This document shows, one piece after another, positions 1 to 7,663 of a stretch of 64,000 nucleotides of DNA (position 1 is the first letter of the stretch; the number at the start of each line of letters is the position of its first letter). Position numbers and translations under genes: made by a program. The DNA lies in the NCBI GenBank assembly GCA_964572685.1, contig CAZNFJ010000004.1, forward strand, positions 1 to 64,000. The letters are read 5' to 3'. Source of the DNA: UBA2653 sp964572685 (lineage in GTDB: Bacteria; Pseudomonadota; Gammaproteobacteria; Legionellales; Legionellaceae). Under the pieces are notes generated by a model. That model was given only the letters and a program-made list of their open reading frames with translations, was not told the DNA's origin and searched no databases.

Positions 1-29
1 AGTTTGCCCAAAATAAATCCGACCATCGC

Positions 30-203
30 TCACGAAATCTTTTGCGACAGAACCATATATTTGACGGGTATGAATCGTTGTTTACACAAAGTATTAAGGC
101 ATGAGAGTAACGACCCCTCACTAAAATCTCTGGACATGAAAACTTCCATCTCAAGAAGTCCCTGCAAACATTCATCTGGTGTAATTTCTTTTAGATTATT
201 CAT
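30..203 (-). CDS. Small hypothetical protein (57 aa) of the island
   Basis: A short ORF that starts at an ATG preceded by AGGA at good spacing and ends in TGA. It encodes an acidic peptide beginning MNNLKEITPDE with three cysteines and no recognisable domain. It begins 7 bases after the AlpA-like pseudogene at 211-390, so it looks like the third cistron of the HTH operon. Function unknown; it may be a small accessory protein of an integrative element. The main support is its ribosome binding site and position. Confidence 0.4.
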   Translation of the reverse strand: MNNLKEITPDECLQGLLEMEVFMSRDFSEGSLLSCLNTLCKQRFIPVKYMVLSQKIS

Positions 204-210
204 TTTTTTC

Positions 211-390
211 CTATATATTTTCGTTGAGCCACTGAAAAATTATTTCTGCTTTCCAGACAAGAACTGAATGCTTGATAGGTTTAGGGAATATTCCCTTAGT
301 CCACCACCGTCTGAGCGTTATAGGGTGTTTTCCCGTGAGCTTAGCAACGTCTTGAATGTAAAATAGTTGTTGTTAGAGTGCCTCAGTCAT
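211..390 (-). pseudogene. AlpA/excisionase-like HTH gene with in-frame stop at codon 6
   Basis: The start ATG overlaps the stop of the upstream HTH gene (TGATG), and AGGGG sits just upstream, so translation should be coupled. After five codons (MTEAL) there is an in-frame TAA. The same frame then continues for 53 codons with a clear MerR/AlpA-type helix-turn-helix: YIQDVAKLTG, then PITLRRWWTKGIFPKP. Proteins of this family regulate integrase genes or act as excisionases. The simplest reading is a nonsense mutation. A late restart is unlikely because no ATG, GTG or TTG follows soon after the stop. Confidence 0.55.
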
Positions 391-593
391 CAATGCCCCT
401 CCACTTGTAGAACGGGGTCTACTCGACATTGAGAAAGATAGTTATCCCAGTCAGATTTTAGATAAATAAACCTGCGTTTTCCTATACGATAAAAAGGCAA
501 TAGAATTAGGCTGCGATTGCGCCATTCCCATAAGGTTTTGGGCTTTATGCCCAAGTACTCGGCTGCTTGATTGGTATTATATCGTTGATCCAC
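390..593 (-). CDS. AlpA-like helix-turn-helix protein (67 aa)
   Basis: A small DNA-binding protein with a MerR/excisionase-type winged helix: NTNQAAEYLGIKPKTLWEWR followed by a basic wing around RIGKRRFIY. It starts at GTG with a G-rich sequence upstream; an in-frame stop lies shortly before, so the start cannot be much further up. The stop overlaps the start of the next AlpA-like gene. Such proteins are common in integrative elements and prophages, where they control excision or repress an operon. Its target is unknown here. Confidence 0.7.
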   Translation of the reverse strand: MDQRYNTNQAAEYLGIKPKTLWEWRNRSLILLPFYRIGKRRFIYLKSDWDNYLSQCRVDPVLQVEGH

Positions 594-709
594 TGCTTGC
601 CCCCATTAGTTCGATTGAGTCAGTGGACAAATTAGCTTATTGTTAATTAGAGATAAAAAAATCTGCGGAATATGACGAATATGACGATTTTTCTGAGCAT
701 TTGGTAATA

Positions 710-1501
710 TTAGTACGATAGTAACTTAGAAGATTTAAACCAAATAATTACTTTCTCAATATGTTCACGTGCTGCGTGGTAGTTTATTGTATCCCCTGAT
801 ATGAAGGTAATAGACCAACTTCGTGTACTGATTTGTTGAGTAGATTCAATTTTATAAGTTTTATCTTCCTTTTTGATAAGAAGCGTTTTCCACAATGCTG
901 TAGATGTAAGCTCATGTTCCGGATTTTCTTCCAATAGTCGCTCAACAGCCATGTAAAAATTTTTGGTGGTCGCATTACAATAATGAGATAGCTTGCTAGC
1001 TTGATTTTTATGCTCTTTGATTTTTTTAGGCTCATCTTTTTTAAAATTAGCATTACTATAAATTTTTGCTGTCTCTGCATCGCGTTTCTCCTGATTTAGA
1101 ACTGTTTGAAGTAACTGAACAGCAGTCGGCAAGAGAATTTGATATATTACATTTTCACCAGCATCCATTTCTCCCAAGGGCAGCTCCTTTTTAATATCAT
1201 ATTTTTTCAGATCGCTAATAAATGCATCTGCAAGTATCTGTCGAAAACTCTCTTGCAATGCATGAACACGTGCAATTAAATTTGTATCCCACGGAGGAAT
1301 AGAATCGAAAGCTTGAAAATCAAACTCAGTTACAGCTTGCATCCATGCTAATTGAATATGGCTTATTCTTGGGTTTTCAGGCAAAGCTGCAGCAGCGCGC
1401 ATTTTTGCGCGACAAATAGTTAATGGATTCTCTGTGCAATAACTATAAATAGGTGGTAGCACTTTCGTAAAATAAAATTCAATATCAAAAGAAACGTTCA
1501 T
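710..1501 (-). CDS. Hypothetical island protein (263 aa)
   Basis: An uninterrupted ORF starting ATG with a largely soluble, mixed-charge product. The N-terminal half is helical with a hydrophobic patch (LLPTAVQLLQTVL). A lysine/asparagine-rich linker follows around residues 145-170, then a C-terminal part that could be a small DNA-binding or primase-associated domain (TSTALWKTLLIKK). No family was recognised. It lies between the AlpA-like genes and AbiE on the same strand, so it is probably island cargo or a replication/maintenance gene. Real gene likely; function not assigned. Confidence 0.55.
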   Translation of the reverse strand: MNVSFDIEFYFTKVLPPIYSYCTENPLTICRAKMRAAAALPENPRISHIQLAWMQAVTEFDFQAFDSIPPWDTNLIARVHALQESFRQILADAFISDLKKYDIKKELPLGEMDAGENVIYQILLPTAVQLLQTVLNQEKRDAETAKIYSNANFKKDEPKKIKEHKNQASKLSHYCNATTKNFYMAVERLLEENPEHELTSTALWKTLLIKKEDKTYKIESTQQISTRSWSITFISGDTINYHAAREHIEKVIIWFKSSKLLSY

Positions 1502-1591
1502 TTACATCTCATTAAGGCAGCACTATCAAAAAACATGCTCAGTAAAAATCGGACATTATAATTGATAATATAAACGCTTAGGTATGTATTT

Positions 1592-2554
1592 TTATCGCGC
1601 TTTACTTTGTTGAGCAGCCCATTTAATCGCAGGATGATTTTTGACATTTTCGATGAAAAGCACATCATCAGAAAGTAGCTCTGGCCGAACTATTCCTTGA
1701 TCCAATAGTTGATTTAAAAAATCATGCTCGTTTTCTGTAAGCGGTAAGAAGTGCTGAAATGCCTTTTGGCATGCTTGTGTTAGATTTTCTGCCCATGTTG
1801 AAGCACGTCCCATAGATGAAAGCTCACTTTTTCTCAGCAAAGGAAGTAACCGATTATTTAAGTCCGTTATATCCACTGAAATCGCTTTCGGTGTTAATTT
1901 TCGCAAATCAGCTTTTCGGCTGATCGCTGAATAAACAATCAATGCCAAACGTAATTTAGGCATATCCAAATCAGTTTTAGTCAATAAATGATAGGCATCA
2001 AATAAATCACGCCCCGTCTTTCTATCGATTAGTGCGGCCAGTTTCCCAGCAGACAATTCATGTGGATCCAATATAGGAATATTGTGCACTTGTTTACTGC
2101 CAACGATAGAAGATGATTTAAGCTGTACCGGCCAAAGAGGAATGCGATACATGAAATTAAGGTCAACTTCTAAATTCCCCATTTGTCCCAATGCACTGGG
2201 ATAACGCCAAACCATTTTGCCACCAGCATGGCGATTAGGATTGCGATCCAATGTTAACCCATGGCGTTCACAAATTGCGGAAATGGCCTTCTGCAATATT
2301 GGCTTTTCCGATAGCATCGCGTCTCGATCAACAGCTCCTATGTAATTCAAATCAATATCAACCGATAGGCGCGGCAGGTTAAAAAAGAATAGATTAAGGG
2401 CGGTGCCTCCCTTTAAAACAAACTTATCTTTAAGCTGAGGAAACGAGGCAATGTCTTCCAGCAAGTCCATAAGCATATAGACTTTTTCCAAATGCTCCAT
2501 TTTAAAGCCTGTGTTTGCTGCTTCTTGTTGTAGTTTTTCTTTAGAAATCTTCAT
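1592..2554 (-). CDS. abiEii: AbiEii-type nucleotidyltransferase toxin
   Basis: Toxin of a type IV abortive-infection toxin-antitoxin system. The nucleotidyltransferase signature is plain: KGGTALNLFFF, then LSVDIDLNYIG about 12 residues later, followed by DPHELSAGKLAALIDRKTGRDLFD, the conserved second half of the fold. Length (320 aa from the chosen ATG) fits the family. The ATG at 2554 is preferred to an upstream in-frame start because GGAAGAG lies just before it; it overlaps the antitoxin stop by 14 bases, so the pair is translationally coupled. Family members stall phage-infected cells by modifying nucleic acids (tRNA modification is known for relatives). AbiEi is immediately upstream. Confidence 0.9.
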   Translation of the reverse strand: MKISKEKLQQEAANTGFKMEHLEKVYMLMDLLEDIASFPQLKDKFVLKGGTALNLFFFNLPRLSVDIDLNYIGAVDRDAMLSEKPILQKAISAICERHGLTLDRNPNRHAGGKMVWRYPSALGQMGNLEVDLNFMYRIPLWPVQLKSSSIVGSKQVHNIPILDPHELSAGKLAALIDRKTGRDLFDAYHLLTKTDLDMPKLRLALIVYSAISRKADLRKLTPKAISVDITDLNNRLLPLLRKSELSSMGRASTWAENLTQACQKAFQHFLPLTENEHDFLNQLLDQGIVRPELLSDDVLFIENVKNHPAIKWAAQQSKAR

Positions 2555-3371
2555 TAGGCTCTTCCCAAGCGCGTTCAAGGATATAGTTTGGAACGATAAG
2601 GTTCCATCGTTGCAAACAAGTCCCTGACTCTCGCTTGCCTCGTTCTAAATAATGCATCCCACTTGGTTTTTTCGATTCCAGATGCTTTAACGTGTACTCA
2701 TCAATGCTAAACTCCTCTTTAAATTGCTCAAGAAAAAAACCAAGTTTGGCAATAGTCGTTGCGTTATCCAATAGCTCTGCATATCGAATAACCTTATCCA
2801 GATTTAAAATAGAAATATGTTCTGCTGTGCGCCATATTTCTTCCCAACCACCCCCGTGATTTGGGCGATCCAGCACATCGACTACCGTACGCTCTAAGCT
2901 TGTGACCTGTATTGCAAGGCCTTGTCGCTCCGCTGAAATCACTTCGACATGCGTCGCATGATGTTCAATCAATGTTTTAGGAAATGCTAAATCAATAAAT
3001 TTAGTATCGTTGAATATAAAGGGACGAACAGGGCGGTCGGATAGGGAGAGATACTGATGGTGCAGCGAATACGAAACTCCATGCAAATCAAACGCTGATT
3101 GATAAGCAATAACAGCATTTTGATTAATACGCCCAGCGATTAAATAGGGATCCACTGGAAAATTTTCCATGGAACCTCGAAAGGCATAGGGGATACTCGC
3201 AAAAAAACCTCGCTTTATCCGTAAAATGTGTTGTTTTTTTAAATGGTAGGCCAGCAATTCTCTTTGAGTATTGGGGTTCGTTGATCCAATAGATAATAAA
3301 AATTGATTAAATTCTTTTTTCGTAAATACTGGATGTTGCTCAAAAAAATGTGCGACGTTCATATTTGACAT
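2541..3371 (-). CDS. abiEi: AbiEi-type antitoxin / transcriptional repressor
   Basis: 276 aa. The N-terminal winged-helix region (residues about 1-60, with TKKEFNQFLL and the basic LRIKRGFF) is followed by the AbiEi core: PYLIAGRINQNAVIAYQSA, HGVSYSLH, then SLERTVVDVLDRP. In the known system AbiEi represses its own operon and antagonises AbiEii. Here the gene is first in a two-gene operon and faces a palindrome that covers its own promoter (see 3392-3438). One copy of the half-site sequence overlaps its start codon. Assignment to the family is firm; phage specificity cannot be read from sequence. Confidence 0.88.
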   Translation of the reverse strand: MSNMNVAHFFEQHPVFTKKEFNQFLLSIGSTNPNTQRELLAYHLKKQHILRIKRGFFASIPYAFRGSMENFPVDPYLIAGRINQNAVIAYQSAFDLHGVSYSLHHQYLSLSDRPVRPFIFNDTKFIDLAFPKTLIEHHATHVEVISAERQGLAIQVTSLERTVVDVLDRPNHGGGWEEIWRTAEHISILNLDKVIRYAELLDNATTIAKLGFFLEQFKEEFSIDEYTLKHLESKKPSGMHYLERGKRESGTCLQRWNLIVPNYILERAWEEPNEDF

Positions 3372-3391
3372 TCAATTAATTGTTACTCACT

Positions 3392-3438
3392 AATTTAGTA
3401 GTAATCACATGTAATGTCAATTTTAATTTGACATTACA
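3392..3438 (-). promoter_or_regulatory. abiE promoter with overlapping palindromic operator
   Basis: A perfect 11-bp inverted repeat (TGTAATGTCAA, 7-base spacer, TTGACATTACA) spans 3410-3438. Its start-proximal arm supplies TTGACA (3415-3420), which lies 17 bases from TAAATT (3392-3397), a good sigma-70 promoter 20 bases before the AbiEi start. Another TTTGACATT half-site lies at 3364-3372 across the start codon. A second TTGACA with 17-base spacing occurs further upstream. AbiEi proteins are known to bind inverted repeats and repress themselves, so binding here would block the -35 box. Confidence 0.65.
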
Positions 3439-3614
3439 ATACAATAATACTAATTAATTTAGTTTTATTGCTATTTTTTGTCAAAATTTATCCGATATTC
3501 TCAATGATTGTATTCAAATGATTACAATTTATAATCGTTTTGCCTCCTTATTTCATGATTTCCTTTTTGGAAAGGATAATACCTCAATTTTAATAGCTGG
3601 GTTTCTAATAATAA

Positions 3615-4184
3615 CTATATATTCATGGAATGAGATAGTTTTAAAGCACCCCATTCTTCGGCCGTCATTTCATAGCAGCAATGATCAACATAATGATCAT
3701 ATAACCATTCTTTTTGAGGAATAATTTTTTTCCGTACAAATCCTAGTCGCTCTGGTACTGCCATGCTTTTTATATTAGCTCTCCCACAGCTAATTTTAAT
3801 TTCAGCGAGATTTAAATCATTAAAACCATATTGAATTAAATTTTCACAAGCTAGTGTAATAATTCCCTTACCCTGATGATCATTATCCAGCCAATAGCCA
3901 ATCCCAGCACTTTTAGAATTATGATCAAAAGCATGAAAACAAATAACACCGATGATCTGGTCAGTCTTTCGAATACAAAGTGTTAGAGCTGTGTTTTCAT
4001 TATTTTCAATGGTTGTTTTTCGTATAAATTCCTGGCTATCTTCGATTGACTTGCAAAAATCGAGCCATGGCAAAAATTCTTTTAAGTATGCTCTATTTTT
4101 ACTAATTAATTGGAAAAGCACTGGCGCATCATCGTCTTTAAAAAAATCAAGTGTAAGTGTATCTGTTAGTTGATATGGAAACAT
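3615..4184 (-). CDS. mccE: RimL/MccE-type GNAT acetyltransferase, probable microcin self-immunity
   Basis: 189-aa GNAT of the RimJ/RimL subgroup: LTDTLTLDFFKDDDA at the N terminus, GIGYWLDNDHQGKGI as the acetyl-CoA pyrophosphate loop (Q-G-x-G), then IKISCGRANIKSMAVPERLGF. In microcin C operons the C-terminal domain of MccE is a GNAT of this subgroup that acetylates the processed toxic aminoacyl-nucleotide and protects the producer. Here it is a stand-alone protein lacking the MccE decarboxylase half. It begins 12 bases after the exporter gene, with GGAG before the ATG, as the last cistron of the operon. The immunity role is inferred from context; a protein acetyltransferase is the alternative. 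Confidence 0.72.
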   Translation of the reverse strand: MFPYQLTDTLTLDFFKDDDAPVLFQLISKNRAYLKEFLPWLDFCKSIEDSQEFIRKTTIENNENTALTLCIRKTDQIIGVICFHAFDHNSKSAGIGYWLDNDHQGKGIITLACENLIQYGFNDLNLAEIKISCGRANIKSMAVPERLGFVRKKIIPQKEWLYDHYVDHCCYEMTAEEWGALKLSHSMNI

Positions 4185-4196
4185 GAGCTAACTCCA

Positions 4197-5429
4197 TTAA
4201 GTTAAAATTCTATTAGGATGGTCTTTTAAATAGATAACTGTCGCTATCATGATTGAAATAAACGTTAATATAAATACATATTGGAGCATGTCGTTATTTA
4301 TTAATAAAGAACATAAAAATAAAATAATCGTACTAAAAAGCCTTCCAAGTACGTTCGATAGTGATATAACCGTAGCAATTTGTTGTTTTTCTGTACCTGC
4401 AATGAGAACGCTTTTCGTTAGATTTGAAAAAACGGTCATAAATCCATGAGCGCATGAAAATACAGCAATCAATAAAAATAATCGTGTCTCAGGCACAAAT
4501 ATCATCACGAGAATTGATGTTAATAATAAAAAAGAAACTAGGGTCGTGGTACGAAACGAATCATTATTGATAGACAATTTATTTTTTGCCACCTTATTAG
4601 CAATATAGTTTGATAGGCTATAAATAAAGAAAACGAAGGCCAATATTATTGCGGTATTTTTGTTTTTATCTCGTAGGAAAAGTGAAGGAAAATTTCCTCC
4701 CGAGAATCGAATAAACAATGGTTGCCAAAAATGGTAGATTGGTTGATATGCTATGACCACTAAACTGGAAACTGTTATATAAATAAAATTGTTATTATTA
4801 AGTAATATATTTTTGAAATATGACTTATTAATTGTTTTTTTGATTTTTTTTGTATGCAACGAAGTTTCATCAATTTTGTAAATTAAACAGGGTAAAATTA
4901 GAACAAAAATAAAAGACAATAAATAAATGCTACGCATATCTCCATTTAAAATAAAAATTATAACGCCTAGTGGTGCTGCGATCATACTGCCAATGGACAT
5001 GATTTCACCACTTAAAAAATAAAAATAACTTATCTTTGAATTCCCATCTTGATACTCATTCCTTACAGAAAAAACAAGCAGAGACTCTAATGACCCGGAT
5101 ATTAAACATAACCCCATAGCATAAAAAGATTCAGCAATAATTAAAAAAGTTAGATCCGGAGAATATAAAGAAAAAAAGTAATATAAGGCCACAAATATAC
5201 ATGAAAAATAAATACAAATCTTATTGCTAATAAAATCGCCCAGCATACCAAAAGGAACATCAAAAATTAAAACAAGGAGCGCAAAATACGCTTTTAAAAA
5301 AGCCAAGTTATTTAATGATACGCCGGTTTCTAATAAATAGAGTGCCTGAAGTGCCCCGATTAGCATTCTCGTTGAGTGAAATACGCCTGAGAATAGTGCA
5401 AGCTTATGGCTATTATTTATTGTGCGCAT
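4197..5429 (-). CDS. mccC: MFS exporter, MccC-type microcin efflux pump
   Basis: About 410 aa with roughly 12 hydrophobic segments. The MFS loop 2-3 pattern appears as FDVPFGMLGDFISNK. The middle hydrophilic stretch (YKIDETSLHTKKIKK) is the usual central loop. It starts at ATG 5429 (a GTG at 5438 is possible), overlapping the end of mccB by 13 bases, and is followed by the acetyltransferase. MccC proteins of microcin C clusters are MFS pumps that export the finished peptide-nucleotide and give partial immunity. Sequence alone shows only an MFS permease; the role comes from position between an MccB-like enzyme and a GNAT. AT-rich, like the rest of the island. Confidence 0.75.
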   Translation of the reverse strand: MRTINNSHKLALFSGVFHSTRMLIGALQALYLLETGVSLNNLAFLKAYFALLVLIFDVPFGMLGDFISNKICIYFSCIFVALYYFFSLYSPDLTFLIIAESFYAMGLCLISGSLESLLVFSVRNEYQDGNSKISYFYFLSGEIMSIGSMIAAPLGVIIFILNGDMRSIYLLSFIFVLILPCLIYKIDETSLHTKKIKKTINKSYFKNILLNNNNFIYITVSSLVVIAYQPIYHFWQPLFIRFSGGNFPSLFLRDKNKNTAIILAFVFFIYSLSNYIANKVAKNKLSINNDSFRTTTLVSFLLLTSILVMIFVPETRLFLLIAVFSCAHGFMTVFSNLTKSVLIAGTEKQQIATVISLSNVLGRLFSTIILFLCSLLINNDMLQYVFILTFISIMIATVIYLKDHPNRILT

Positions 5430-6457
5430 AATGTGCACTCAGGATTTTGTTGATAAGTTTGATACTCTATTTTTAAAGTGTCTGTCCATATGCCAACGCG
5501 TTTATTTAGGCTCTGGATTTCGCCAAATTCACCTAAATATTTTATAATATCGAGTGTTGCAGACGCTGCTGCTAGCATATTAATCCCTCCAAAGGATGGG
5601 GCTTTATATCCTTTGTTAATACCCTCTATTAGAAATTGAAGCTCATTTTCTTGATTAGCGATGTTGTTGCAAGAAAAACACTCGAAACAAGACGTTTTTC
5701 CTGGAATAATAAAAGGCCCCCAACAAGCAATATCTTGAATATATCCAACATTAACAAAAGGTATCTTATTACTGAAACTGTATTTGTTCAAATAGATACA
5801 AATATTATCAGAGTCACCTGATGCTACAATAAGATCGCATGCGGGAAGCTGTTTTATCTTTTCTTGACTATCACAAATAATATTCAGTGTATCTATGGAT
5901 ACATTATTGTTTCTGGATAAGAGGGCTTCTTTCAAGGTGGAGGTTTTTTTATTACCCACATCGGCTTCACAAAATAAGATTTGTCTTGTTAAATTTGAGA
6001 GTTCAATATCATCATTATCAACAAGCGTAAGTTTGCCGATGCCAGATGTTGCTAAATTTGTGGCGATAATATTGCCAATTCCACCGCAGCCTAAAATAAC
6101 AACGTGTTTACTTTCTAATTTTTTTTGAGCAACCTTAGGATCTGCACCAGAAAGATTATAAAACAGATGGTCGCGACTATATCGTTCATCTGGATCGTAA
6201 GCATTTTCTTTAATGAGAAAATTTTTCAATATAAAATTTTCATATACAAGCTCTTTATTATTTGCACGTGTTTCATTAAATATGAACTCTTTAAATTCAT
6301 TTAATGTTCGTGGATTTTTTATAAAAAAAGTGGCTTTTAAATAAGCTTCTTGATCAATTTTGTCCGTTATTGTTATTAAAATAGAACCAAATCCTATATC
6401 AAGCTCATTGTTACAAAAACCGCATGAAACATACGGAGCTAAAAGATATTTTTCCAT
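5417..6457 (-). CDS. mccB: MccB-type E1-like microcin C adenylyltransferase
   Basis: 346 aa from the ATG at 6457 (AGGG 9 bases upstream), close to the about 350 aa of E. coli MccB. Residues 1-100 form a non-E1 N-terminal part, as expected for the peptide clamp. The ThiF/E1 Rossmann core follows: VVILGCGGIGN at 119-129, VDNDDIELSNLTRQ at 146-159 and K170-K171 at the adenylation site. Two zinc pairs are visible, CFEC at 257-260 and CTLC at 341-344. In known systems MccB converts the C-terminal Asn of the MccA heptapeptide into an N-P-linked adenylated form. An ORF extension upstream (to 6517) would run through the intergenic hairpin and is not used. MoeB/ThiF is excluded by the N-terminal domain and by the heptapeptide gene just upstream. 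Confidence 0.85.
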   Translation of the reverse strand: MEKYLLAPYVSCGFCNNELDIGFGSILITITDKIDQEAYLKATFFIKNPRTLNEFKEFIFNETRANNKELVYENFILKNFLIKENAYDPDERYSRDHLFYNLSGADPKVAQKKLESKHVVILGCGGIGNIIATNLATSGIGKLTLVDNDDIELSNLTRQILFCEADVGNKKTSTLKEALLSRNNNVSIDTLNIICDSQEKIKQLPACDLIVASGDSDNICIYLNKYSFSNKIPFVNVGYIQDIACWGPFIIPGKTSCFECFSCNNIANQENELQFLIEGINKGYKAPSFGGINMLAAASATLDIIKYLGEFGEIQSLNKRVGIWTDTLKIEYQTYQQNPECTLCAQ

Positions 6458-6490
6458 GTTACTCATCCCTGCAATAATAAAAATACTAAT

Positions 6491-6514
6491 GTGGCTTGGT
6501 AAAAACCAAGCCAC
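6491..6514 (-). terminator. Intergenic hairpin between mccA and mccB (attenuator)
   Basis: A perfect 10-bp inverted repeat, GTGGCTTGGT then a 4-base loop then ACCAAGCCAC, begins 14 bases after the mccA stop and ends about 34 bases before the mccB start. It lacks a clean U-tract, so termination would be partial. In the E. coli mcc operon an mccA-mccB intergenic hairpin makes the short mccA transcript far more abundant than the full operon mRNA. The same position here argues for the same excess of precursor over enzyme. Confidence 0.75.
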
Positions 6515-6528
6515 CAAAACTAAGTTGA

Positions 6529-6552
6529 TTAGTTATGAACATATTTGCGCAT
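6529..6552 (-). CDS. mccA: MccA-like heptapeptide precursor MRKYVHN
   Basis: Seven codons plus TAA, reading MRKYVHN. It ends in Asn, the residue MccB modifies; the E. coli precursor is MRTGNAN, the same length and same last residue. AGGAGG lies 6 bases before the ATG, by far the best ribosome binding site in the island, which would be odd for a random start. It is directly upstream of a hairpin and an MccB-like gene on the same strand. Basic and aromatic residues at positions 2-6 may set the uptake specificity. The gene lies inside a longer in-frame ORF reaching 6768, but only this internal start has a good ribosome site. Confidence 0.85.
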   Translation of the reverse strand: MRKYVHN

Positions 6553-6558
6553 TTCACA

Positions 6559-6564
6559 CCTCCT
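6559..6564 (-). promoter_or_regulatory. Consensus Shine-Dalgarno of mccA
   Basis: AGGAGG followed by TGTGAA and then the mccA ATG: a full anti-SD match at 6-base spacing. It decides the start of a gene too short for routine gene callers and indicates very strong initiation on the seven-codon message. Confidence 0.85.
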
Positions 6565-6949
6565 GTATTGACTGCTAATTAAGTAGTTATTTGTTAAAAA
6601 ATGGCGCAGAAAAAACTGGAATGTGTTTCCAATGATATTTAATTGATAGCTTAACGATGGAGTAATTTGAAGTTTTCTTTTGTTTCTTGAAACGACTTTC
6701 AGGGCCGAAAGATTTATGCGTTGTTTGATAATGTATCTAGCGAGATATTTTTTTCCGATTCCATTCATGATAATACTCTGAATTTATAATATTTTCACTC
6801 CAGTAAACTGTATTCCTTTCAGTCTAGTTTTGAGTGAGTGATACCCATTTATTTTTACCGACAGCTGAAATCTATTATAAAAGCGCCTAGCTGTCAATCG
6901 ACTAATGCCATTTATCTATTAAAATAACACGCCCAAAACACAAAGCTCT
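6565..6949. other. AT-rich leader and intergenic region upstream of mccA
   Basis: 385 bases between the mccA ribosome site and the integrase fragment. It must hold the mcc promoter. A weak candidate on the minus strand is TTCAAA, 17 bases, TATCAA, and there is a small palindrome TGGAA-ACACA-TTCCA around 6617-6631. Neither is convincing. The in-frame ORF through this stretch encodes a basic peptide with no domain. No tRNA or attachment-site repeat was recognised. Confidence 0.3.
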
Positions 6950-7663
6950 TTAAGAGGCTTTTTGAGATTGCATCTGTTTAATATCGGTATGAATCAAATC
7001 TTCAATAAATTGTGCCCACTGATTTAAAGCCTCTCTCCGCTGTGATAGCATTTCGTTTTTATTGTAAGTGGCCATAATTCTTGGCATTTTATGACCAAGG
7101 CATTTTTCAATGACAACCGGATCAACATGCAATGCCTCACCCAATTGCGTAGCAAATGTGCGCCGTAAATCGTGCGCTGTCCAGCTCGGTATGCCAATAC
7201 GATCTTCTATCCGCTTAATTGCTCGTGGTAATGCATTTTCAGTTAATGGCGTATTGGCTTTAACACCAGATAAAATATACCGCGAATTACTCATTGCTTT
7301 AAGCTCCATAAGCAACGCTTTCACTTGTGGGCTTAAATGTATTTTCATAACACTATCGATCTTCGAATGCTCAGCTGGAATTGTCCACAACGACTGCTCA
7401 AAATCAAATTCATCAATTGTTGCTAACCGAAGCTCGGCTGTTCGCACCCCCGTTAACAAAATGATTTTTATAGCGCATTTCGTTTGTAATGCCATTTGGT
7501 TTTTATCACTATCCAAAAAACGCCAAAGCGTTTTTATTTCATCTAATGAAAGATAGCGTTCGCGAGGTTTTTCGGTGCCACCAATATCTTTTGCGCCAGA
7601 ACCGGGAAAACTGCTGTCAAAAATCATCTTTTTGCTGCCATCTGTGGCTACGTGGAGCTTCAA
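6950..7663 (-). pseudogene. 5'-truncated tyrosine recombinase (P4-type integrase)
   Basis: Contains the whole catalytic domain: Arg in ILLTGVRTAELRLA, AHDLRRTFATQLG (H-x-x-R), CLGHK, and the tyrosine in MATYNK. From a TTG the product is 237 aa, whereas P4-type integrases are about 400 aa, and a TAG lies two codons upstream of that TTG. The N-terminal arm-binding and core-binding domains are missing, so the enzyme is probably inactive. The 5' end of the fragment abuts an unrelated plus-strand ORF remnant (7652-7807), marking a rearranged island border next to backbone gene yciA. Confidence 0.8.

Noticed and set aside
4..267. 87-aa plus-strand ORF
   Set aside because: Antisense to two better supported minus-strand ORFs, no ribosome site, unnatural composition.
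3518..3724. 68-aa plus-strand ORF between the GNAT and AbiEi genes
   Set aside because: Overlaps the GNAT 3' end on the other strand and has no recognisable features.
6458..6517. 20-residue N-terminal extension of mccB
   Set aside because: It would begin next to the hairpin with no Shine-Dalgarno; ATG 6457 has AGGG at 9 bases and matches the usual MccB length.
6529..6768. 79-aa ORF ending in the MRKYVHN sequence
   Set aside because: Its upstream start lacks a ribosome site and the peptide shows no domain; the internal ATG with AGGAGG fits a seven-codon mccA far better.
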